Assembly: GCA_022376515.1 (NCBI GenBank)
Contig: WTXI01000003.1
Location: 372,001-436,000 of the forward strand
Reading direction: 5' to 3'
Source: Lactifluus volemus
Lineage: Eukaryota > Basidiomycota > Agaricomycetes > Russulales > Russulaceae
Length of the DNA stretch: 64,000 bases
The notes beneath the pieces were generated by a model. That model saw only the letters and a program-made list of their open reading frames with translations. It was not told the origin of the DNA and searched no databases. The translations under genes and the position numbers were made by a program. Positions 1 to 12,166 of this stretch are shown piece after piece (position 1 is the first letter of the stretch; each line of letters opens with the position of its first letter).

Positions 1-1369
1 CTCACCGTCACGTCGGGACCGACGTCGGCGCCGGCTAGCGGGACGATATCGGCCAACTCGAAACGAATGACGTATCATACGACGTTGTCGAACAAACTTG
101 CGAGTTTGGATATGAGCGCGGAGGTCAAGTATGATTTGAGAGATGAAGATCTCAAGGATTTGCATGAACTTGGACAGGGAAATGGTGGGAGCGTGAAAAA
201 GGTGGAACATGTTCCGACGCATACCATCATGGCCAAGAAGGTAGCCTTTTTCCTTTCTTCCCCGTGTGTGTGTTTTCGCTCAACATGGGAGTTTTTGTTG
301 GTAGATTGTCCTTATCGACGCGAAGCCATCGGTTCGCAAGCAGATCCTACGAGAGCTGCAGATCATGCATGACTGTCACTCGGAATACATCATTTCGTTC
401 TACGGCGCATTCTTGTCTGATCCCAATATTTGCATCTGCATGGAGTTTATGGACAAGGGTTCGCTCGATGGCATTTACAAACGCATTGGCGCGATCGACA
501 TTGACGTCGTGGCCAAAGTGGCGCATGCCGTCCTCGAAGGTCTCACTTACCTCTATGATGTCCACCGCATCATTCATCGCGGTAGGTCCTTATCCGTGGG
601 TTTCGAGGCTATGTAGGGGCAGGTCTCTAACTCGCTCGCAACGATCAGACATCAAGCCGTCCAACATTCTGTTCAATTCCAAGGGTCAGATCAAAATTTG
701 TGATTTCGGCGTTTCGGGCGAATTGATCAATTCGATCGCGGATACCTTTGTTGGGACATCAACTTACATGAGCGTGCGCACCATCACCATGGTACTGATC
801 ATTTCTGGTTATGCGTTGCTGACGTCCGATCATGTCTTTGTAGCCTGAACGGATACAGGGTGCACAATATACCGTCAAGTCGGACGTCTGGTCTCTCGGG
901 ATCTCGCTCATCGAGCTGGCTCTTGGCCGATTCCCGTTCTCCGAGTCTGCGTCGGACGACGATTCTGATCTCTCTGAATTCGAGGGCACCCTCTCACCAT
1001 CACGCCCAGTACCGCTGGAGAAGGTGAAGGATGAGAGCAAGGATAAGAAGCATAACCGGCGGAAGAGCAAGGGCGTGACCCTTCAAGGTGGTGGCATGAC
1101 AATGAGCATCTTGGAACTGCTACAACACATTGTCAATGAACCAGCGCCGAAGCTCACGCCGGAGGGCCGCTTCCCGAAAATGGCTGAAGATTTTGTCAAC
1201 AGCTGCTTGCTAAAAGATCCGGATCAACGACGGACACCGAAAGATCTCATGGTGCCGTATTTTGTGCTCTTTTGACGCACGTGTGCTGACCTTTTCCCAG
1301 AATCACGAGTGGATCGTCCACGCACGAACGACAAGCTTTGATCTCGAGACGTGGGCGAGTATAGTCTGA
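1..1369 (+). CDS. MAP kinase kinase (Ste7/Fuz7-like), 5' partial
   Basis: Dual-specificity kinase that would phosphorylate a MAP kinase in a pheromone/filamentation-type cascade in the cytosol. The frame is open from base 1 with no start visible, so the N terminus lies outside the window. Exons 1-240, 305-581, 649-773, 844-1251, 1301-1369 give 372 codons plus stop and stay in frame at every junction. Seen motifs: glycine-rich loop LGQGNGGSV, catalytic HRDIKPSN (D restored across intron 2), DFGVSG, activation segment with [12 protein letters not shown] (split by intron 3), [11 protein letters not shown], and a terminal NHEWI helix. The DVWSLG block is followed by an acidic, basic and serine-rich insert (around 950-1090) before the last lobe, as is common in fungal MEKs. 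The MEK assignment is firm; Ste7/Fuz7 rather than Pbs2 or Mkk1 is an inference from the kinase core. Confidence 0.9.
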
Positions 1370-1753
1370 CAGAGGATAGGTGCGCGTTTCTGATACCCGG
1401 TTTCTTCTGGATGGGGAGGCTCATGGTCGCCATAATGAGCAAAGGCTGTCGGGTGCGATGCTGGTGCGAGAGCGTTCGTGAAGCCATTGCGATGTATGTA
1501 TTTTAGAATCAATCACCAAACACTCGCTTCTATAAACTATTGTCTCTCTTTACCACTCGTCGTTGGTCGCGGTGATATCAGACTGCGCCTGATCTCTCTC
1601 GGACGCTTAAGCCGTGATTGACGCCCGACTAGATTTGATCCATCCGAGATTTACCTTCCACCTTTTGCTCGGTTGATTTTTGACCCATTTGGGTTTTTCG
1701 GGCGGCAAAGCTACCCTTGTCAAAAAAAAAAAAAACTTTCTGTTCGGGTGATA
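1370..1753. other. MAPKK 3' flank up to the transposon
   Basis: No gene seen. It holds the kinase 3' untranslated region and an A14 run near 1720. A short palindromic motif, GACCCATTTGGGT, lies just outside the transposon arm, but no convincing target-site duplication could be matched with the sequence after 8556. Confidence 0.6.
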
Positions 1754-1846
1754 AGACGCTAGTGTATTAATGGACAAACCTAGGATGCACTCAGTGGGTG
1801 ATAAGAGGACCCCTGAAAGTACACTGAACCCGCTGATCCGGGATTT
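1754..1846 (+). repeat. Left terminal inverted repeat
   Basis: The outer block 1754-1806 matches the reverse complement of 8504-8556, including AGAYGCTAGTGTATTAATGG. The inner block, GGACCCCTGAAAGT at 1807-1820, follows directly, then a weaker match to about CTGAT near 1845. In the right arm these two blocks are separated by 65 extra bases. Confidence 0.85.
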
Positions 1847-1847
1847 G

Positions 1848-1945
1848 GATAAAATTTGGGTATTTTCGTCGAAATGCAACAGGTCTATGCGGATAAATAG
1901 TAGCTGTTTTGGACCCAAATCTATGGTCAGAATTTGCGGATAAAA
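1848..1945 (+). repeat. Subterminal GCGGATAAA motifs, left side
   Basis: GCGGATAAA occurs at 1889-1897 and 1936-1944, and a diverged TTGGATAAA near 1846-1854. The same word in the same orientation recurs near the right end (8296-8304 and 8373-8381, with CCGGATAAA at 8348-8356). Clustered subterminal motifs are typical of transposase binding sites, but here they are direct and not inverted. That role is an inference. Confidence 0.5.
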
Positions 1946-2253
1946 GTTAGGTCCGGTGACAAAGGCCTGGTGACTTTGCGGTTAAAAACCACTACCACAG
2001 CACGCGTGGCAGAGACCACACTGAGACCACTCAGAGACCTGAACTACTCCACTACTACTCCTGGGCTGTGGAAGCAGTGTGGACACATACTTTATGGGCA
2101 TTTGCGTCCATGCGTCCATGTTGAAGTTGTACAACTGTTGTACACTAATTGTACTATGTACTATGTACTAGTATCAGGAGCTGATGAATCAATAGAACCA
2201 CTACGCTATCTCACCACTACCTCACTTCCAACTTGAACTGCTAATATTCTGCT

Positions 2254-5200
2254 ATGGCCAACTCAGACATTGAGGACAACCATCCTACACCATTTGTGCT
2301 CGAAGAGTGGATAGGGAAGGGACGCCGGCTTCCAATTGCAATAGACACCCCTTCCGGTCTCGCAGAGCACTTTTCGATGCTCAGAGAAGTTCCTGGAGAC
2401 ATTAAACACAAGCGCTACCCCAGTATGGACCTCAGCATCGAATCGTTCATCAAATATCAACTCCCAAAGCGTACCTATGCCCTCCCAGGGGTAGAGGCTT
2501 TGGAGTGCTTCAAGAAGAGGGAGCCAAATGCCGATCTGGATGCTCACACAACCATTCCCCTTCCATCTCGCCAATTTGTTGAAAAACTCGACACCCACTT
2601 CCGGCAGGCAATACTCGATGATATGCACTCGGTGATAAACCCAGCATATCCAGGCTCCTACCTCCCACTCTGGTTAGCTCGATACTGGAAAGACATGTGG
2701 GAGATATATGACTTACAGGAGACCTGGAAGAAGGGATTGACGTGGCTGGAAGACAAGATGCAAGGGGGAGTATCAGAGACGGAATATGACGTCTACAGAG
2801 GGGCTCACAAACTCACCGATATTCTTCGATGGTCTGAAGAGACAAACATCGCTGGAGCACATGGCGCGACAGACGTATTTGCGCGCTACCTTTCTGACAA
2901 GACCTGGATGAATTCAACCCAAATTAACATGATGTTTGCCCATATTTCGGACCGTATAGAACAAGATGAAACCCTGGACTCACTAGTCACCGTGGAAACG
3001 CTTCGCCTTTGGACTGAGATCGAGAAGGCAAAAAATATTCAGTATTTTGATGGGCATCCACCAACGTTCTTGCGCCGCCTCGAAAAGCGAATCCTAGATA
3101 GGGAAATTGATTTCCTCATATTCCCCGTGCACTGGGACGCGCAGAAGCATTGGTTGACGTTCAAGCTAGATTTTCAGTTGAAAGAGCTGTCTTACGGTGA
3201 GCGACATAACTTAGCGGCAATAGTCACAGTTGCACTTACCAAGCGGCGCTGTCTCGGACAGGTGATTCTCTTGCACACAAATTAGCCCCCCCAACGGATA
3301 TAATCAAGAAGTTGCAGTGGTGGTTGAAGAAAAGGCTCGACGGTCCATTCGAGAATCTTGGTGATGGACTCGAACACGGGAGGCAAGATGACATGTCCAA
3401 TTGTGGAATCCTCTGTGCAAATACGGCCGCGTGCGACATCTTTGAGGATGATGATCTATGGACCACTGAAACAAAAGCTCTTGAGAGAGGTCGGTGGTTT
3501 GTTGTGCTTGTTAGAAAGCACATAGAGGATGTTAGTCTTTCACATACTTTGTGATGAAAGTTATCACTCACCGGATATTAGGTGAACAATGACCCAGATA
3601 GAAAATCATACGTCGATAACTGCATCATGGCCATAGATCCATCACGACATACCAACGCTTTCTCAGTCGCGAATCTCCTAAACCCACCAGACTTGGAGAC
3701 AAATTTGCCAACGCACGAAGGCGTTCAAGTTCAAGTTGCTCAGGCGATGGACAGCGCTGACAAATCAACTTCAGCGGTGACGGTGACGGTGACGGTGCCA
3801 TTGCCAGTTGTTTCGGTCATGCATCCTTTCCTCGAAAATACACACCGTGACGTCTTGTCAGGTCATCCATTGGCATCTGAGCAGGCTGAGGGAAGAAAGA
3901 AGAGACGAGCACATCCCCAAGGATCAAACCGCGTTGACCAAAACCGAAAGAGACAAAAGGTTACTCTTGCAGATGATGCATCTTCTCGGCGTATGGGTCA
4001 ATCAAAATCAGCTATCTGGGAGCGCCTTCAGAATGAAAAGTACCAGAGTGGGCAAATACACGCTGGAGACAACAAACTTGTGCATTTCCGAGCAAAGATT
4101 CTGGGACTTGACCGGCTCGCGTTCATTCAGGACTCAAAACATGTTCGTCATTTCTTCTGCGGAAAAACATTGATTATGAAGTACCCGTTTAACACCAAGA
4201 ACTTCGAGACGCATATCTCAAATTGCAAGGGCGCTCCGAAATCAGCAAAGCTTTCTGGTGGCGGAATGAAGCGTATTGACTCGTATTTTAAGACAACATT
4301 GTCTTTGCCAGCGCCGGCTCCTAGTCCTCTTCCTTGTCCTGGTCTTGATGCCTCTAAGTACTCTATTGTCAAGGCTTACTTGGGTCGAACTGGAGCAGGG
4401 GGGGGCGGCGCCCCATCTGTGACTAAAATCTCGCTTGAGCTCTATGGAAAGCGCTATAGCCGACTTTCGAATGCACGCAAGAAGCATGTCAAAACCGCCC
4501 AGTGTCATGAATGGACTTGGTGGAATGACCACAACGCTGACAAGGTATTCTCGACCGACTGCAGTAAAGTGGGACTACGGCCTATCTCAGTGGAGTCAGC
4601 GCTAGGATCTGGGAGTGACTCGTTGCCGGAACCTTGTCATGCCTGTTGCTCGGTGCTAAAAAGCAAGGCTTTTAAAAATGCGTGCAACATTCCTCAACCT
4701 CCAGACGAGCACTACAAATACATCAATATGATGTATCGTAACAAGAAGCTTGCTGTGCTATTTGGCCGATGTTCTGGGTTGCGTAAAATTATTGAAAACG
4801 AGGTACGTCATGATTGCCTTCTATCGCAATGACATAGCTAACGATGTAACAAATCAAACTTTTTATTTAGACTGTATCTCCTCTGCTACAATACGTTCAT
4901 GGCATACTGTCTCGGGAACATAAAGGCGATAATCTGTTTGCGTCAATAATTGAAGCTGTGGCCCTCCGAAAAGACAAGGAAACCCGAGGCGTTGGAATGC
5001 AGAGAATGCGATATGCTCCAGATCTGATCGAGTTTTCGCATATTCTCTTTACGCACAGCCCCAAGGCCTATGAAAGATTGAGAGCTGTATTAACACTGCC
5101 CGACCAAAGGACACTTCAGTAAGCTCACTTGGCCCTCTTATGCGCAGACTTAGATGCTCATTTATGACTTGGAAATCAGTATGCAGCGTGCACGCCAACC

Positions 5201-8200
5201 ACGGTTTCCTATTGGGATTCAATCTCGAACCTTTGAACTGGTTAAAGAGACTCTACAGAAACTTCAGTATGATGGTCCCGTTGGTCTAAGCTGCGACGAT
5301 ACGAAGCTTCTGGCGTCATTTCGCCCATACTATGACGAAGCTCGCAAGAGTTACTTTCTTATGGGCCATATAGGCGAGCCTTATCAGATTCTCAATCACG
5401 AAGACTTTCAGCTTGTGATCCAAAATAAGGAGCTTCAGAAGGCAACAAAGGTATGATATCTGTTCATCCAACTATCTAAAAAGCTGATCGTTCATTAGCT
5501 TCGCTTATTTTGTCTTCAGATCCCCATACCAAAGATACCAACTATCATTGTTGCCGCATTATCGATCCCTGATAACCTTGAAGCAAACGATCTACTCAAG
5601 TTTACATGGGACATATTAATTGGTCTCCGTAGCTGCAACATCAGGGTCGCTTCTTATGCAACGGATGGCAGTAACGTCGAGCGCTCGGTTCAGGACAAGC
5701 TTGAGGCACGAGCTGACCAAATCAAGGAGATCCGATTTAAACATCCTGCGGACGATGGATCGATTCACGATGACATCGTTATTCCCATCCCGTGGTTTGG
5801 AGATCAGCCCATGGCAATTCTCCAAGACCCAAAGCATCTCCTTAAGACATGTCGCAACAACAGCTTTTCTGGTGCTCAAGTTCCGATCCTTCCTAACCAT
5901 CCGATCCTCTTTGCCGATATTCGTGCAATGGCTTATAACGACTCACCCCTCTATTTACGAGATGTCGAAAAAGTGGACCGTCAAGATGACAACGCCGCGG
6001 TCCGACTCTTTAGTGGTGCAACGCTAGAGTGGCTTTCGACGAAGGGTCCTGACAAGAGAGGCCTTATCTGCTTCTTATTCATTTGCGGCGAAATGATCGA
6101 CGCATATCAGAATCGGCTTATTCCTATAGATGAGCGGGTCCAGATGATACTACGTGCTCATTTCTTCTTTGAGCTCTGGGAAGCATTTATCGACGTCGGT
6201 GGCTATGCAAAAAAGAAGCATTTCTTGTCACCTCAATGCATCAAGATCACGAAGGTGTTAATCCGTGGCTTTCTTCAACTCGTTCTCATTTATCGTGATA
6301 ACGAGGGAGGCCGTCCCTTGCTCCCTTGGCTTTTGGGTACAGAGGCAGTCGAACACGTCTTTGGGATGTGTCGCCAAATCGTCAAGGACTTTACGATGCT
6401 CGATTTCCATCTCATGATACCTAAGCTCTTTATTAAGCTTCGGGAAGCCTTCCTTTCTTCCCATTCACCCGATGGAAGAGCTCGCGCCAGTGGCTACTCT
6501 CACACTCATACTGATACTCGTGGGATTGACCTCGTCGCACTTTCTACCTATCCTACCAATGAGGACATTCAGGACATTGTGCATCGTGCCTATAATGAAG
6601 CTCACTCGCTCTTTGTTTATCTCGGACTTACTGCAGAACAGTTGTATTCCTCGACTATGCAGTCACGCCCCACACACTTGCCATCTATTTCGAGCTGGTG
6701 GGCAGATAAGGACTCGGACGACTTGGAACTGTCTCAGGCTGATGACTCGGATGACTCGGAGTCAGTATGCAGCTCATTGCATTCAAGTGACGACTATCAG
6801 GCAATGCTAGACAGACTTGAAGATGCTGACCTCTCTCCAACACATGAAAACGAACTCATGGACTATCGGTTCGCAGCAATTGCACTAAGTATCGATGACC
6901 AAACGTCCATGTACGTTTAGGCAGCTTTTGTACTGGCCCAAGTGATACTGACTCATATATGGCCTTTCAGATGTAATTTGCCAGAGCTTGATGGCGAAGC
7001 GATGACGGAAGCCTACTCAGATGATGCGGCTCACATCGTGTCTGTTCTCGCTGCAGCCCATGGTGAACGTCTAGCGAATTCCCTCCCGGCAGTCAATGTG
7101 TCAGAACCGGAAATTGATGTGTACTCTTCTGCCTCAAGGATTGACATATCTGAACTACTACGCCTACGTTATCGTCATCAGACTAAACAGGCCGAAACTG
7201 GTGTTCGCAAATTCGGAAATACCAAAGTTTTGTGTGATTCCGAGTCTGAGTCGACTCAGATGAACCTGCGCCAATCAAAGCCTCTTACAGAGCGCCAGCA
7301 AATCCTTCGAAGATTTACTGAAATTATCAAACAACAAGACGATCGAGGTATCGGGACTGGGTTGGAGAGAGCCGCACGCTGGAAGGGGACTATGACAGGA
7401 AATTCCGCAAATGCGGCCATGGCAGCTAGCGCGGCAGCGACAAAGGTCAGTCTGAGTCAAATAATTCGATCACGTTGCGTCGCTATGCTACTTTGCGTTT
7501 TCTCACCAAATGCCATGTTTTGGTTTCTTCTCAGGCCCTGACAAAACGAAAGCGAATATACCACGGCGCTGGATTGCCCGACATTATGGGGGATGCGCAC
7601 ATCAACGCCCTAAACGTTTTGCGTGCTGCTGATCCAAATTTCCGGCATGCTGGGACCCGGGATGAGCATCACCCAACTGTCGGAGGATACGGCTTCGCCA
7701 TGTCGTCACACAAAGGCCTTGGACTTGTACTATGCAAAAGTATGTTTTGTTGCCGTCAGCGCATCGCCCGAGTTTGATGCCAGTGTACTGATAACACTCT
7801 CGGTAGTTCTTACTGTGTATTCGAAAGGGGGCAGAAACCACGGCAAACATGGATACGTTGACAGCGTTGGCACCATAACCGCGGCTTCGAACATTGTTAT
7901 TCAAGTCTTTCAGTATCATTTCGGTTCTCATTTCTATGATAAACCACATATGAATCATCCATTCCCTCAGCTTCAGTGCTTCGACATTATTCCCTCCACT
8001 CTGTTCCTTTGTGCTCTACAGAGTCCACCTGTTGTACCAGTTGATGGTCAGCCGGGCATTGAGGTTTCCCCACAAGATATCACTCTCTTCAAGACACTCC
8101 GGAAAAAGCAAAAAGACATTGAGAAGGCAATCAAGGTATTCAACAAGCGAAACGGCTCTTCTACAGCCCCAACGGGCCCAGCCAACTGTGATTCGGAGGA

Positions 8201-8219
8201 AGAGATTGGAGATACATAG
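2254..8219 (+). CDS. Transposase fused to Ulp1-type (C48) SUMO protease
   Basis: Nine exons: 2254-3196, 3262-3530, 3582-4802, 4871-5118, 5180-5450, 5499-6910, 6971-7445, 7535-7739, 7807-8219. They total 5457 nt, an unbroken 1818-residue frame. N-terminal half: a C48 cysteine protease core with His in AQKHWLTFKLDF (about residue 299), a following Asp, and Gln/Cys in GRQDDMSNCGIL (about 375). Next come a basic NRKRQKV nuclear signal (about 523), a CG-x-H-x4-C finger (about 595-620) followed by MKRIDSYF, and a second Cys cluster (PCHACC). C-terminal half: a DDE-type core with D in LSCDDTKL (about 932), DPKHLLKTCRN (about 1093) and E in EAVEHVFGMCR (about 1264). This is the spacing and wording of P-element/THAP9-like enzymes. 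A tail YGF...SKGG..GKHG follows. The family name is inferred; the fusion and intactness are read directly. Confidence 0.8.
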
Positions 8220-8406
8220 TTAATTGGATGTACTACTACATGGACCCATCATTTTGTCCCAAAAAAACTATTTTATTTGATGCCTCATCCGTGGTGCGGA
8301 TAAAAAATGGGGTCAAGCCCAGTTTTGGTGAGGATTGAGCCGAAAAACCGGATAAATTTTGCCCAAACTCATGCGGATAAAAATCACAACAATTTGGGTC
8401 GCTGAA

Positions 8407-8556
8407 GATCAGGCCTACTGGGGAACTTTCAGGGGTCCTGTGATAAGACACAGTTTATATACAACTATAATCTGTGGCTGACTATGTTCCAGGGGCCTCA
8501 GCATCTTATCACCTGCTGAGTGCATCCTAGGTTTGTCCATTAATACACTAGCATCT
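8407..8556 (-). repeat. Right terminal inverted repeat, interrupted
   Basis: Inverted copy of the left arm. The inner block (8425-8438) and outer block (8504-8556) are separated by 65 bases (8439-8503) that are absent on the left. The extra piece contains a diverged second version of the junction (TTCCAGGGGCCT...CTTATCAC beside TTTCAGGGGTCC...GATAAG). This suggests a local duplication of arm sequence and not an unrelated insert. Confidence 0.8.
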
Positions 8557-10168
8557 GTGGTTGTTGTGGTTGGTGGACCCAAAGTTCGAAAAAAGTCGAC
8601 GCACGTGTGATCTGATCGACGGTGCAACCGTACCGAACGTCCGACTTGGTACTAGTACAAAATAAAAAGAATTTCTAAAAAATTTTGAACTTAACATCTG
8701 GGGCTTCGCAAGTTACACGTAACAAAAAAAGTTGCAAAAAAAAAAAAAAAAAGGGAGCTGAATCGAGGCACGAGTTCGCCGCCGCGTGGGAAAGTGGCGA
8801 TAACAGATTTCCGAGTCATACGCAAGCAGTGGCAGGTGATACAGTATCCTTGGCATTTTTTTCCTGTTAATTCCCACGTGGCCCTGCACGATGCACGGTG
8901 TTCAAACCGTTCAACGTTCAACAATAACAATTACCCCCTCTGAGATTGAAAATATACCGTTAACCATTTATTGTTGTATGAGTCTTATCTTTCCTAGCCA
9001 AGGGGAGGCGGCGGGGGTAAATCGAACAATCTTCTTGCCCCTGTCTACATTGTACTTAGCGCATGGCTGGTTCCTTGATAGCTCCACACTTTCTGATGGA
9101 CCATGTACTGTACTGTACTGATTCAGACAACGCGGCTACTATATAATCATCTTCAGAAACGTCAGCATACAGTATAAGGATATACTGCACTGTAGTGTGA
9201 AGGGTGCAGTTGAGAGATTTTTTATTTTTTTTTACGTGTCGCAGTCCGAGCGGACAGCCGCCAAAAAGCTTGCATTTGTATTGCTTTGCAGTAAATCTGT
9301 TCATTTACGGCGGCCAAGTTCCGGACTCAAGAGACCGCAATAATGTTTAAGAATCATGCGTGTGGGTGCAAACGTCCCAAGTTGGTTATGGTTATAACCT
9401 AACACACTAACATCGTCATTTGTTTCGTGCTACCGTAGAGTAGCAAATGTTCACTCCTTTGTTAGAGGGAGTACTAGCTTAGTACGACTTGAGTCATGTC
9501 CGCATCTGCGTCGCAGCTCTAGCAAGCAGCCGGACAAGTAGAGGCCAAAAAAATAATTTTGAGTTGATCTAAGAGTATGGGTAGCGAACATGTCACGGTG
9601 GCCCGCGTTGCTCATACGAGCTTGTACAAGTAAAAGAACATACATTTCCCTTCAAGTTTTTTGATGAACTACTATAGACAGCAAGGTAAAGACATCCAGT
9701 GGTGAGATCGTGATACGTTGAGACGTGAGGTATCGTAATACTACTACTGTACAAAACAAATCCGAGACCGAGGCGCAAAACCGAAAGGAAAACATGCATG
9801 TGATACTAAAGCAGCACTTATATACCCACAGTAGTAAGTCATCACAGGACGCATCACGAAGGAAAAAAGTAAAAACTGGAACGCGGTGAAAGGGTACAGC
9901 ACGCTGCCCGGGAGGGGGGGGACTCGGACATGTGGATTAGCAAAGGAGGGTAAGTGCGAGGCGGGCTCAGGTAGCTCGGCTCGCAGCCGAAGGCATTGGG
10001 GAGACATAACGGGAAAAGGGATCAAGACCGATAATCGTGGTAGCCGAGATCCAGTGATGGTCATGGCATTAAAAAAAAAAAGTTGAGGGGAGTATGGCAT
10101 AGAGGGGACGAACGAGAGAAAGCAAAAAGAAAAAAAAGTGGGAAGGGGTCATGCTGACTTCACAATGA
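8557..10168. other. Gene-free stretch between transposon and P450
   Basis: Only short unsupported open frames. It contains an A18 run near 8740, a T-rich run near 9220, several GTACTGTACTGTACTG-like words near 9105, a poly-G run near 9910 and an A-rich tract near 10070-10130. No coding region, RNA gene or repeat family was recognised. Confidence 0.5.
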
Positions 10169-12166
10169 TCACAGCCCTCGCAGCTCTCGTTCTCGTGCTA
10201 GGAGAGCCTGAGCCTCTGGGAAACGAGGTGTCATCTCGTATTTGTAAGGTGCTGGATATCTGTGGGGGGGGCACACATGGTTAATTATCTCGCTTATCAA
10301 CTGGCGGCCGTTGCCATGCTCACAATAAAATTCCTTGTTCGACGAACCCGTCCACGTCTAGTGGAAGCAACTGGCCAGAGCCGTCGTCTTTCTTGCGCTC
10401 TATCTTGCTTGCCCACAACATCATTGCAATGTCGATGAACAACGAGTTAGTCGCTACGTTACGACCGAGGCATATCCTCCGACCAAAACCAAACGTAAAA
10501 TGGCCTTCCTCTTTGGTGTCAGACGGTCCGGGAAGAACGTCGCCGTTAGCGTCGAGAAATCTAGCCGGATTAAAGTGCGCCGCGTCCTCGCCATAGATCT
10601 CGGGGTCGCGGTTCATGTGCCACACATTCGGGATGCAAATGCTGCCTTTGGGAATGAACATCCCTTCGTACCAGTCATCCTCGGAGGACCGATGCGGGAC
10701 GGACATTGGAGTGATGGAGCTCCAGCGCAAGATTTCTTTTACCATGGCGCGAATGTAGGGCAAGTGTGGGTAGTCCTCAAAGGTCGGCAGACGATCACGT
10801 CCCACAACCTCATCGAGTTCTGTTTGTGCCCGAGCCTGCGTCTCGGGGTACGCCAACATTGCGAGTAACCACCAAGCCATCGATGTCGCGGTAGTGTCGG
10901 TACCACCGACACTTGAAAAAGTAGGGAATATTAGGAGTTCCTCATTCTCCGCTTTGTGATCATATGATAGCACTTACTACAGAGTGCCCGCAAGCCATGA
11001 GAGTTCTTTCGAGGATAGTTTGTGCTTCTCGGCATTACGAATCAATGTCGCGCCTAGACTTTGATCGTCATCTCCCTTTGCCTGTGGGAAACAAGTCGTA
11101 TGTATGCATGACAACCCATATTCTATGAGTTGGGAGACGCTCATACAACATTGAGCCTCAGCGGCTCCATAAGGCCTTCAAACATTTCTGTGTCTTTTTT
11201 GTGCCAGGTCTCAGCGTATTGTTTCCACTTCGCCAGCCTCGTTTACAACCAATCTAAGATCGATGTCGATGCAATATACATTGACGATACTTACCTGCTG
11301 GGAATATATTGCATCCAGTTAAAAAACTCGACTAGATGAGCTCCTGGACAAGCGGCCCGAGCAAGACGTTCACCAAATTCGTCAATCAAGTCAACGATAC
11401 GATTTTTCTCAGATGTGATTGTTGGGTGACCGTAGACGACAGATAGGATCATCGATGCTGCAGATCGGCGAATGTTCTTTTCCAATTGAGCGGGTTTAGC
11501 GAGGGAGTCAGAGGCGAGAAGGACAGCCTCCGTCATCTGTGTCTCACAGAATTGTTTAACGGATTCTTTGGAAAACCTCTCGTTCGCTATCTTCCGCATC
11601 CTACGCCAACTTGATATTTCGTATTCAGTTTCTGCGTCGGTTTGGAAAGTAGGGAGGTATTTACACATCACCGTAGCGGCAGAATGGGAAGAGGAGACCA
11701 CCACACATAATTTCGGATGCGACAATAAGTGGAGGCCTATCAGAGTATATCGCCGCGCGTCGGTCTAAAAGGTCTGCGGCAACTTTCGGAGAGTTAAGGA
11801 TGATCATGGGCTGGCCAGCTGCATTGAGGTAGATAAGATCTCCTTGAAAAAGAGTCCGGTAGGCTTCAGAGCGCGGGCAGAGACAGCTGAGATAAGGGAC
11901 TGACCGTATTTTTTCTGCCATTCGGAATACTTGAGCCACTGTCCAGGCTTCAACTCTAGGAGATTTCCTATGATCGGATAACCACGGGGTCCTGGAGGAA
12001 GCTTGCGATATGGACTCGCGAGATAGTGAGCTGTGCAAAGGACAACAAGACCAAGAATGAGACCAATAGAGAGTGTTTTGTTATCCTGTATGGCCTGTCG
12101 TAGTTGAGGAATCGAAATTTTAGAAACCTCGTAGGGGCCGAGGGGCATAGCAGAGAAAGAGGACAT
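10169..12166 (-). CDS. Cytochrome P450 monooxygenase (CYP64/OrdA-like)
   Basis: Membrane-anchored heme monooxygenase of the endoplasmic reticulum; substrate unknown. Exons from the start: 12166-11905, 11842-11665, 11609-11295, 11237-11147, 11081-10978, 10911-10324, 10259-10169, together 542 codons, a normal P450 length. Landmarks: one N-terminal anchor (LSIGLILGLVVLCTAHYLA), the proline hinge LPPGPRGYPIIGN, YGDVWRRMRK (helix C), I-helix GGTDTT, ExxR in KEILRW, FNPARFLD, the cysteine loop FGFGRRICLGRN, and a tail PRFPEAQALL on the last small exon. I start at the ATG at 12166 because the frame upstream has no ATG. A TATA-like GGATATAAACC lies near 12221-12231. The junction at 10911/10978 leaves the I-helix one residue shorter than usual, so that acceptor is the least certain. 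Confidence 0.92.

Larger units (their letters stand above)
1754..8556 (+). mobile_element. DNA transposon with terminal inverted repeats, Ulp1-transposase type
   Basis: A 6.8 kb element bounded by inverted arms. The left arm (from about 1754) and the right arm (ending about 8556) share an exact 35-base inverted match, CTAGTGTATTAATGGACAAA and onward (1759-1793 against 8518-8552). A second shared block, GGACCCCTGAAAGT, lies at 1807-1820 and, inverted, at 8425-8438. The only gene inside is one plus-strand, nine-exon transposase gene that is open end to end. The arms plus an intact gene suggest recent activity. I could not identify a flanking target duplication, so the exact ends are uncertain by several bases. 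The superfamily is inferred from the transposase (P-element/THAP9-like core) and not from the ends. Confidence 0.85.

Noticed and set aside
3774..3800. GGTGAC repeat as a regulatory repeat
   Set aside because: It is an in-frame run coding for alternating Thr-Val inside transposase exon 3.
7623..8219. Separate 198-codon gene at the end of the transposon
   Set aside because: Its second half joins the transposase frame as exon 9 after an intron at 7740-7806; the first half is out of frame with the conserved YGF block.
10393..10868. Plus-strand frames across the P450
   Set aside because: Antisense to P450 heme-binding and I-helix motifs.
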